Source: Blastocatellia bacterium (GTDB lineage: Bacteria > Acidobacteriota > Blastocatellia > UBA7656). From it: DNA of 5,324 nt. The DNA lies in assembly GCA_022615215.1 (NCBI GenBank), contig JAKEHD010000552.1, positions 1 through 5,324 on the forward strand, written 5' to 3'. Numbering within the stretch: the first letter of the stretch is position 1; each line of letters begins with the position of its first letter. Under the pieces are notes generated by a model, which was not told the origin of the DNA, made no database searches, and saw nothing but the letters and a program-made list of their open reading frames with translations. The translations under genes were made by a program, and so were the position numbers. Shown here piece by piece: positions 1 through 5,324 of this stretch.

Positions 1-335
1 CCTTGACGGCCCAACACATTGCGGGAGAAGTTTTCGTCTTCGGCGAAGTAAACGACCGCACTGGTCTCTATGCCGAGAACGGAAAGCGTGACCTCATGCC
101 CGTAAGCGAGAAAGCTCCCCGTGACGGTGCTGATTCGCTGGTGAGAGCCGCTTTCAATATCAAGGCCGAGTTTTTTAGCGTAGAGTCGCTCAAAGATGCA
201 GAGACTCGATCCGGTATCGATTTTGGCTTTCAACCCGACAGTATCGGAGCCGAACCGGAGGACGACGGGAATATCTATGCCGACATCTCTGGTGTCGTAG
301 TCATGGATTGCCATAAAATTGAGCGTATAAGGCAT
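1..335 (-). CDS. Retropepsin-like (clan AA) aspartic protease, 3' end cut by window edge
   Basis: This is the N-terminal 111 residues of a small aspartic protease-like protein. The catalytic triplet D40-T41-G42 sits in the stretch KAKIDTGSSLCIF, and the second hallmark, a hydrophobic-hydrophobic-G motif, is NVLGRQ at residues 106-111, right at the window edge. The order beta-strand, DTG, then (about 65 residues later) LGRQ/LGRD is that of retropepsin-fold proteases, which act as homodimers with one Asp per subunit. No signal peptide or membrane segment is visible, so it is probably cytoplasmic. The first ATG at 333-335 is chosen because GGGGTGG (341-347) lies 5 bases upstream; a second in-frame Met at residue 8 is the alternative. 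It starts 2 bases after the stop of the DUF5678 gene, and its ribosome site lies inside that gene's last codons, so the two are almost certainly co-transcribed and translationally coupled. The substrate is unknown. Family call is firm; activity is inferred. Confidence 0.85.
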   Translation of the reverse strand, partial: MPYTLNFMAIHDYDTRDVGIDIPVVLRFGSDTVGLKAKIDTGSSLCIFERLYAKKLGLDIESGSHQRISTVTGSFLAYGHEVTLSVLGIETSAVVYFAEDENFSRNVLGRQ

Positions 336-337
336 CG

Positions 338-688
338 TTACCACCCCGCATAAAATGGTCCTTCCTCCTCAACGACATGGAGGAGGAAAGGGGTTTCGAT
401 TCCGGCTGCTTTAGCTTCATCATAAACCAGTCCTCCATCAGTGCCGTGACTGATGAGGCGGTCGCCATCGAGCACGACCCACTGGCCGAGGTACTCTCCC
501 GTGTGTTCCTTTACCCAGGCCAGTGATTTTTGAAATCGTTCCTGCTCTCGTTGGAGTTCTTCACTCTTTTGTTGCTCGCGGGCGATTTCGCGTTCCTGCT
601 CTTCGAGCCATTCGCGCAATCGCCTTCTTTCATCGGGCGGCAGCGCGCGGGCGGCTTCGATCAATTGTTCCAGTGTTGCGTTGGTCAT
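338..688 (-). CDS. Coiled-coil protein with C-terminal DUF5678 domain
   Basis: A 116-residue soluble protein. Residues 3-30 form a helix with the pattern LEQLIEAARALPPDERRRLR, followed by a very charged Glu/Arg/Gln-rich coiled coil to about residue 52. Residues 53-116 match the DUF5678 pattern as I remember it: a short helix, then Y-x-G-x-W-V-V-L-D-G-D-R-L-I-S-H-G-T-D (residues 66-84), a helix with YDEAKAAGI, and a final strand PFLLHVVEEEG. The function of DUF5678 is not established. The start ATG at 686-688 is preceded by GAGGTGAGG (691-699), an excellent ribosome site. A TATGAT box at 709-714 resembles a -10 element but has no good -35 partner and would leave a very short leader. The stop TAA lies 2 bases before the protease start, so the two genes form an operon. 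The helical N-terminus may mediate oligomerisation or hold a partner; the neighbouring protease is the obvious candidate, which is inference only. Confidence 0.85.
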   Translation of the reverse strand: MTNATLEQLIEAARALPPDERRRLREWLEEQEREIAREQQKSEELQREQERFQKSLAWVKEHTGEYLGQWVVLDGDRLISHGTDGGLVYDEAKAAGIETPFLLHVVEEEGPFYAGW

Positions 689-742
689 AACCTCACCTCA
701 TATAAAGCATCATAGTAACACGGAGCATCGCCGGAGAGATCG

Positions 743-758
743 TTCAAGCTCGCTCGAA
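743..758. repeat. Imperfect 16-base palindrome upstream of the DUF5678 operon
   Basis: The sequence TTCAAGCTCGCTCGAA is a near-perfect inverted repeat, with 12 of 16 positions symmetric. It lies 55 bases upstream of the DUF5678 start codon. It could be a dimeric repressor operator or, in RNA of the minus strand, a 6-base-pair hairpin with one G-U pair and a 4-base loop. Such short palindromes also arise by chance, so the functional call is weak. Confidence 0.2.
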
Positions 759-793
759 AGAATAGAGCCAACACGTACTTGGTATGAATAGCA

Positions 794-815
794 AGTTTTC
801 CTTAAAACTGAAAAC
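794..815 (-). terminator. Weak AT-rich inverted repeat after the STAND gene stop
   Basis: Two overlapping inverted repeats lie 18-40 bases beyond the stop codon (833-835) of the large gene: GTTTTC (795-800) with GAAAAC (810-815), loop of 9; and AGTTTT (794-799) with AAAACT (804-809), loop of 4. Both stems are AT-rich and no run of T follows on the minus strand, so this is at best a poor intrinsic terminator. It is reported because it is the only stem found between the two transcription units. Confidence 0.2.
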
Positions 816-832
816 ATCAAGATGGGAGGTTC

Positions 833-3800
833 TTACTCAAGGAGATACTCTTCTTCATGTTGACGCCACATTTCTGCGATTTGCTTTGCGCTCTGGATTT
901 CGTATTGCGCCCATTCTCGTATTCGTTTTAGCGGGTGGTTGAGGAATTTTTCTGCGGTTTGCGCCTCCATTTCATGTTGTGCAGCAATATCTCCCCAGTA
1001 CGCTTGCAAGTCATGTACACCATCGCGGAACGCATCAAACACTATTTCATCATCCTCAAATGTGCGTAATACATATTCGGTCAGAGGTGGTACTGTTGCT
1101 CCATTTGCTTTCAGTTGGGGAATTGGCAAGTGCCTGGCCAACCGCCGTGCGGCCTCAACCCCATGATTTTCCAGCCAATCAATAACTACTTGATCCGGTA
1201 AAGCAGCGATCAGATCACGATAGTTACGAAAATAAAAAAACCTGCCTCGTTGATCGTCAAGGATCACTTCGCCTACATGCTGCATTACTTCATAGGGGTA
1301 TTTTGCCGCGAGTCTACCAATCACTTTCTTACAGTTGTCTTCATGGCTGAAGTTTCTCGAATCCAGCATAGCGAGCCCCGAAGCGGCTATTTTCGTCGCG
1401 CGGTTCGGATCATAATCCGCGAGAGCTATCAGTATAGCTGACCACCAATATGGCTTTCCTTCTCCATTGGCGGCAGTAAGTTCCAAGACTTGCCAGGCCA
1501 ACTCCCGGATTTGTGCGTGCTCCCAAACCTCTGCTTTATTTGAGCGATACCCAAGAAACTCGATTGCAACTGTAGTTGCACCCGTATCTCCTGCCTTTAT
1601 AGCTTTAATCAAAAGGGACAGGATTTGCTCGATTTCATCGAAGGTTATATCCCGCGAGCCAACGTAGTAAACAAATTGCCTTAAATATCGAGGCGATAAT
1701 TTTCCAGATTCTACAAGCCTTAGCGTCCGTTGAAGCGCTCTGGTTCGATCACCGCCAGACGTGAACAATTCAAATGCAAGCGCGGGCAGGTCTTCCTGGA
1801 TTTTGTCTATTCGTTGATTAACTCTGTCCGCATATCCGGGAAAAGAATTAAGTAGTCTACCGATATACCCTCTTGCAAGCTCTGTGGATTCAAACTGCAC
1901 GCTGGATTCGATTATAAAATCAAGCAGATGAGCGGACTCATCCAGCGTTCCGAGTTCTTGACCTAAGAGAAAGGCGCTTTGTGCCTGGGGCGAAAATAGC
2001 CATCCCTGTTCTTTTTTGAAGGCTTCCAGATTTTCAAGACATTCGATGGCCATAGCTTGAATTTGGGCCTGCCACTCTTCCTTATTAGCCAGAGTGGCAG
2101 GATGCCACATATCAACTCCGATTAAAGATACCAATTTGCCGTGAAAGTCCTGGGGCTTGAGAATCTGAAGCCAGTCTCTTACTTGCCCTGTATAGCTGGG
2201 CGGTATCCCTAATTCTTTTTTAGCATCAAAGGCAAGGAAATCCTCCGCTGCTTGTATCAGGCCGACCCGCAATTCATCATTTAAATATTCATTATCAAAT
2301 ATGGTTTTGATCTTCTCAAGAAATCCGCAGTCGAGCAGATATCTACAATGCCGCAACGCTATACTATGGGCTTTTCGTTTCGATTCCGGGCATTCGTCAG
2401 ATGCTGTAATAAATTCTTGCAGAAGTGAAACAGTCCTGCTTATGCAGTCTTTATATTCAGCATTAGTCTTTGGACGCCACTCTTCAGGAACAATTTTGCC
2501 TCCGACAATATCAGGACCGATCATGCGAGAGCGGTGATCGTTGAAGACTTGATTTAGTGCTTCAAACGCAAGCGAAGATACTCTATTATCTTCAGATTTC
2601 AGTCTTTCGCGTAGGAGTTCCAATCGTTCTGGAAAGGGGGTTGCTGTTCCAGATAGCACGATGCCGAAGAGTTGACTCCAGATACCCGTAGCGTTATTGG
2701 CAATTTGTGGCTCTGATTCGGCCAGCGTCAACCTGAGAAGTATACTTTCCGCATCGCTGAAGTGTTCGGGGAATGCTGCCAACGCTTCGGCGGCCCACAC
2801 AAGAGAACGGCGCGGTCCCCATCTGCCGGAAATTCCTTCACCGGTTACGGCTTTCAGTTCTTCAATGGAAGCTTGCTCGACAAGTTGGCGAAGAATCGGA
2901 AGGTATGTATCAGGTTCTACCTCGACCAAAACTACTAATCGATCAACCTCTTGGAACGAGGCTAATTGTCCGGGCGCAAGTGACCAGGCCCATCCGCGAA
3001 AAAACTCGCCAACAACCCGGCGGACCTCCTCATTAGCGCTTTTCGCAACGCGTTTAAGAAAAGATTCCAGAAGTGATTGAGGAACACGGGCCAAAAACTC
3101 TTCTGTCTCATGTTTAGCCCAGCGGTTCCAGGCCATATCGAAAGCAGCCTGCGCGATTATCTCTGGAGTCACATAAAAAAATCGGCCGCCTCGCGCTACA
3201 AAACCGGGTCCATCATGAAGACCATTGGCTATGCTCTTTAGTTCGCGTCGATCAAGGTCGGTGAGTGAGCATAAATCATCGAGTTCTCTCTCGACATCCC
3301 CCTTCATCCCTACTTTGGTTACAAGTGAAAGAGCTTGAAGAACGGAAAGCCTTTCTTCCTGAAGGCGAAATCGCAAATACTCCTGGATACTACTCAACAC
3401 CGGCCCTACGTGTCCTACAGACTGAATCAGTCCGTCCTGCCCGCAAAGGTCGGCGGCTAACCGCACAAACCCGTGAGAAAGACCGGCATAGATTCTTCTT
3501 CGCTCCGATGGAACGTCAGGGAAGTTGCGGCTGAGTATTACCTCGACCGTATCCGGCGTTATTCGTTCGACCCGATTCAGCGGCTCCTGACCGTACCGCT
3601 CCTGAGAGTTGTCGATGGTGATGATACGTATCCTGTTTCTAGCGCCGTTTAATAAAGCTTGCAATTGCACTCGACCTATAACACCGCACTCGTCAGCTAC
3701 TAATATCGCTTGCAGAGATTGCTTATTGGCTAACCGTATCGCTATTTGTTTTGCATTTTCCTCATCCGAAGTATAAACAACAAGGTGCCTGGCATTTTCC

Positions 3801-4528
3801 GAAGAGGCCAGATATTCATAAGCAAGGCGTGTCTTTCCAACACCGGCTTCCCCTGAAATGGGCAAGACCACTTGAGTCGGATTAAATGAAAAGTTTACAT
3901 GTTGGGCAAGTCTGGTTTGAACATCTTCCCAATCTCGAACAGGTACAAATTCAGGGGTGGCCTCAGTAATACTTTGTTTCCAAGCTTCCAGATGTAAACA
4001 AATCGTTGCTAGTTTCGGGAGAAAGTATCGAAGCGCAACTGCCGGAAGGTTACTTGCCCAATCTGCAAGGCTGCTTGCCGAAAGAACCTTTGCTTCTGGA
4101 GCATCAGGATTGATAGCGCGAGCTTCCGCTGTCAATAACTTCTCCCATTCCTCAACTCTTTCAGGTGGAAGCTCATCGCATACGCATAACCTATAGGCAT
4201 AACCGTTCTGAATGCGGTTTCTTGAATACTCATTGTTTATTTCCTTCTTCATGTCATTGTCTGAAATATTTCTATATGCTCCGGCTTTATACTGCCAGAT
4301 AGTGGGATGATCTCTAATCCACCCTGTCGGGTCAGAGGGGGCGGGCTGACAAACCTCAGTATCCACCCCGCCATCTCGAATGTTGGTTCGAAGATTGGTT
4401 CTTATTTCAGAGGAAGGAAGTGAGCAAAGATGCGCCTGTGCGCGTATTAGTGAATCAACAAACTCGGTGAACCGATCTCCGCCTGGAGTTCGAAGGTGAA
4501 TCACCTGATTTGCACTTACTTCCCACAT
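833..4528 (-). CDS. Avs-like antiviral STAND ATPase with N-terminal PD-(D/E)xK (Mrr/Cap4-like) nuclease
   Basis: This 1231-residue protein has three parts. Residues 1 to about 185 look like a restriction-endonuclease-fold nuclease: DGGVDTEV (52-59) supplies the acidic residues D56 and probably E58, and WQYKAG (78-83) supplies the Q79-x-K81 pair, the GVD...QxK signature of Mrr/Cap4-like enzymes. Residues about 195-380 form a P-loop ATPase: Walker A GEAGVGKT (226-233), Walker B ILVADE (275-280), a following strand RIITIDN (301-307), and SHGFVRLAADL (351-361) at the place of the GxP-type motif of STAND proteins. Residues about 385-470 resemble a winged helix, ending in FFYVTPEIIAQAAF. From about 475 to the end it is alpha-helical, probably HEAT/TPR-like repeats, and would be the sensor. 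Known relatives (Avs proteins) bind a phage protein, oligomerise and cut DNA; I infer the same role here. The start is forced: an in-frame stop lies about a dozen codons upstream with no other start codon between, and AAGG (4538-4541) sits 9 bases before the ATG. All motifs look intact. No partner gene overlaps it, so it appears to act alone. Which phage protein it senses cannot be read from sequence; a non-defence regulatory STAND is the alternative. Confidence 0.82.
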   Translation of the reverse strand: MWEVSANQVIHLRTPGGDRFTEFVDSLIRAQAHLCSLPSSEIRTNLRTNIRDGGVDTEVCQPAPSDPTGWIRDHPTIWQYKAGAYRNISDNDMKKEINNEYSRNRIQNGYAYRLCVCDELPPERVEEWEKLLTAEARAINPDAPEAKVLSASSLADWASNLPAVALRYFLPKLATICLHLEAWKQSITEATPEFVPVRDWEDVQTRLAQHVNFSFNPTQVVLPISGEAGVGKTRLAYEYLASSENARHLVVYTSDEENAKQIAIRLANKQSLQAILVADECGVIGRVQLQALLNGARNRIRIITIDNSQERYGQEPLNRVERITPDTVEVILSRNFPDVPSERRRIYAGLSHGFVRLAADLCGQDGLIQSVGHVGPVLSSIQEYLRFRLQEERLSVLQALSLVTKVGMKGDVERELDDLCSLTDLDRRELKSIANGLHDGPGFVARGGRFFYVTPEIIAQAAFDMAWNRWAKHETEEFLARVPQSLLESFLKRVAKSANEEVRRVVGEFFRGWAWSLAPGQLASFQEVDRLVVLVEVEPDTYLPILRQLVEQASIEELKAVTGEGISGRWGPRRSLVWAAEALAAFPEHFSDAESILLRLTLAESEPQIANNATGIWSQLFGIVLSGTATPFPERLELLRERLKSEDNRVSSLAFEALNQVFNDHRSRMIGPDIVGGKIVPEEWRPKTNAEYKDCISRTVSLLQEFITASDECPESKRKAHSIALRHCRYLLDCGFLEKIKTIFDNEYLNDELRVGLIQAAEDFLAFDAKKELGIPPSYTGQVRDWLQILKPQDFHGKLVSLIGVDMWHPATLANKEEWQAQIQAMAIECLENLEAFKKEQGWLFSPQAQSAFLLGQELGTLDESAHLLDFIIESSVQFESTELARGYIGRLLNSFPGYADRVNQRIDKIQEDLPALAFELFTSGGDRTRALQRTLRLVESGKLSPRYLRQFVYYVGSRDITFDEIEQILSLLIKAIKAGDTGATTVAIEFLGYRSNKAEVWEHAQIRELAWQVLELTAANGEGKPYWWSAILIALADYDPNRATKIAASGLAMLDSRNFSHEDNCKKVIGRLAAKYPYEVMQHVGEVILDDQRGRFFYFRNYRDLIAALPDQVVIDWLENHGVEAARRLARHLPIPQLKANGATVPPLTEYVLRTFEDDEIVFDAFRDGVHDLQAYWGDIAAQHEMEAQTAEKFLNHPLKRIREWAQYEIQSAKQIAEMWRQHEEEYLLE

Positions 4529-4573
4529 ATAAACCGACCTTGATGTATCCGACTCTGCGAACTTTCAGAACCA

Positions 4574-4602
4574 ATTCTACTATCTCTCGGCTTATTGCAA
4601 AA
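4574..4602 (-). promoter_or_regulatory. Candidate promoter for the STAND gene
   Basis: In the 137-base gap upstream of the large gene, the minus strand carries TAGAAT (4574-4579), one mismatch from the TATAAT consensus, 17 bases downstream of a weak -35-like TTTTGC (4597-4602). The start codon would be about 45 bases below the -10 box. The -35 match is poor and the housekeeping sigma preference of this organism is unknown, so the call is tentative. The gap otherwise shows no stem, repeat or RNA gene. Confidence 0.22.
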
Positions 4603-4665
4603 GCTGATTCAGGTAATTCATTACTGTCGGGGTCTAGCCTCGTAAGACCTGCTCTCGCTGCCTTC

Positions 4666-5324
4666 TCAAGTCGGCTTACGCGCGATGAAGGCTGCATGAT
4701 TTTTCGGCAGCGGGTGCTCGCCATAGCTTCGCATCGTCCGAACTCGAAAGCCCGCTTTCCTAAGCTGCCCGGCTACGTCCGCCGCTTTGTATAATCGCTG
4801 CCGATGCAGTTCGTCGCTCCGACGGTAGTGTTCTCCTACCTTTCGAAAGCTCGTGATTCGGCGCGTTAATACCGCCCGCTCCGGGTCTTCTTCCTTTTCG
4901 AGTACCACTACCCAATATTCTCCTTCAGAGAAGCCTCTCATTTTAATCCCATGCGTGACCTGTCCCGGTTCGGCTATGTCGAAGATGAAGACGCCGCCTG
5001 GAACGAGCGCCCTGTATATGCGGCGGAAGAGTCCGACGAGCGTTTGTTTATGATTCTTCGAATGGACCAGATAGTTGAGACACTCGCTGATCGAGGTGAC
5101 GGCGTTGCACGGAGGGATGTCGGCTTCAAAGAATGACCCTGCTCGGAACTCGGCACGAGGCGCTCTTCGCCGCGCGATTCGTATCATTGCTTCCGATATA
5201 TCTATTCCGAGGACGCGATAATTTGCCTTCATAAGCTGCTCAGCCCATACGCCGCTTCCGCAACCGAGGTCGACTATACTTCACGCGGCCTTGGATGAAA
5301 GTTTTTTCCGCTCCTTTTTGACTA
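4666..5324 (-). pseudogene. Class I SAM-dependent methyltransferase, interrupted by an in-frame TGA, 5' end outside window
   Basis: Reading the minus strand from the window edge gives 13 codons (ending KKLSSKAA), then TGA at 5281-5283, then 204 open codons to the TGA at 4666-4668. The part after the internal stop begins with SIVDLGCGSGVWAEQL, the textbook motif I that binds S-adenosylmethionine. It is followed by the acidic loop VLGIDIS, the motif SISECLNYL, the post-motif helix-turn RALVPGGVFIFDI, and a C-terminal GFRV...FIARKP end. These are features of the Methyltransf_11/25-type Rossmann fold; the substrate (small molecule, lipid or protein) is not predictable. The first ATG after the internal stop is at 5230-5232, beyond motif I, and no ATG, GTG or TTG lies in the 16 codons between; a restart product of 188 residues would lack the SAM-binding loop. 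The segment before the stop is in the same frame and looks like the helix that normally precedes motif I, so a single base change (for example CGA to TGA) explains the break better than a frameshift. A sequencing error is possible. The gene ends 137 bases before the STAND gene, with no sign of coupling. Confidence 0.75.

Noticed and set aside
3..353. 116-codon plus-strand open frame
   Set aside because: It lies antisense to the aspartic protease gene, whose minus-strand reading shows DTG and LGRQ motifs; the plus-strand translation has no recognisable domain.
530..715. 61-codon plus-strand open frame rich in Leu and Phe, resembling a membrane peptide
   Set aside because: It is the antisense reading of the Glu/Arg/Gln-rich coiled coil of the DUF5678 gene, where Glu/Lys codons become Phe/Leu codons.
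689..832. Small RNA, attachment site or antitoxin gene in the gap beside the STAND gene
   Set aside because: No tRNA-like fold, no direct repeat shared with the 4529-4665 gap, and no open frame with a ribosome site was seen; only the two weak inverted repeats already listed.
2697..3080. 127-codon plus-strand open frame inside the STAND gene
   Set aside because: Its Ser/Arg-rich translation has no domain features and it is fully covered by the intact minus-strand gene. The other plus-strand open frames in 939-4196 are rejected for the same reason.
4455..4724. 89-codon minus-strand frame as a real gene
   Set aside because: It overlaps the methyltransferase end by 59 bases and the STAND start by 74 bases, lacks a convincing ribosome site at either ATG, and its last 24 codons are STAND coding sequence out of frame. 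Kept only as a low-interest finding.
4666..5232. A complete 188-residue methyltransferase starting at the ATG at 5230-5232
   Set aside because: The SAM-binding motif I is encoded just upstream in the same frame, so this ATG is internal and the gene is better described as interrupted and partial.
5281..5283. TGA read as Trp (alternative code) or recoded
   Set aside because: TGG is used for Trp throughout the window, the same methyltransferase frame ends with TGA, and no selenocysteine-type context is visible.

Overview
The window carries four protein-coding loci, all read from the minus strand, so transcription runs from high to low coordinates: a SAM-dependent methyltransferase gene (broken, and cut by the right edge), a very large nuclease-STAND ATPase gene, a small coiled-coil plus DUF5678 gene, and a retropepsin-like aspartic protease gene cut by the left edge. 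No RNA gene, insertion sequence, integrase, CRISPR array or long repeat was found. Longest gene-free stretches are 137 bases (4529-4665) and 144 bases (689-832).

The organism cannot be fixed from sequence alone. The DUF5678 + clan AA aspartic protease pair and the style of methyltransferase are, from general knowledge, frequent in Acidobacteriota (Blastocatellia-like), Cyanobacteria and related environmental bacteria; an acidobacterial chromosome or metagenome contig is my best inference. Shine-Dalgarno-like sites precede three of the genes and the standard bacterial code fits them.

Region by region: 4666-5324 is a class I methyltransferase whose SAM-binding motif I is intact but is separated from its own N-terminal helix by an in-frame TGA at 5281-5283, so it is probably a recent pseudogene or holds a sequencing error. 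833-4528 encodes a 1231-residue protein with an N-terminal PD-(D/E)xK (Mrr/Cap4-like) nuclease, a central P-loop STAND ATPase with a winged-helix segment, and about 750 residues of alpha-helical repeat. This is the layout of Avs-type antiviral STAND proteins and is the most interesting item here. 1-688 is a two-gene operon: a coiled-coil/DUF5678 protein followed after 2 bases by a small retropepsin-like protease.

How they work together: the big protein looks like a self-contained, single-gene defence system (sensor, switch and effector in one chain). The DUF5678 and protease genes are coupled to one another, with the ribosome site of the second lying inside the end of the first. Nothing in the sequence ties the methyltransferase to its neighbours beyond shared strand. 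Hand counts on sampled lines suggest the big gene is on average more AT-rich than its flanks, compatible with horizontal acquisition.
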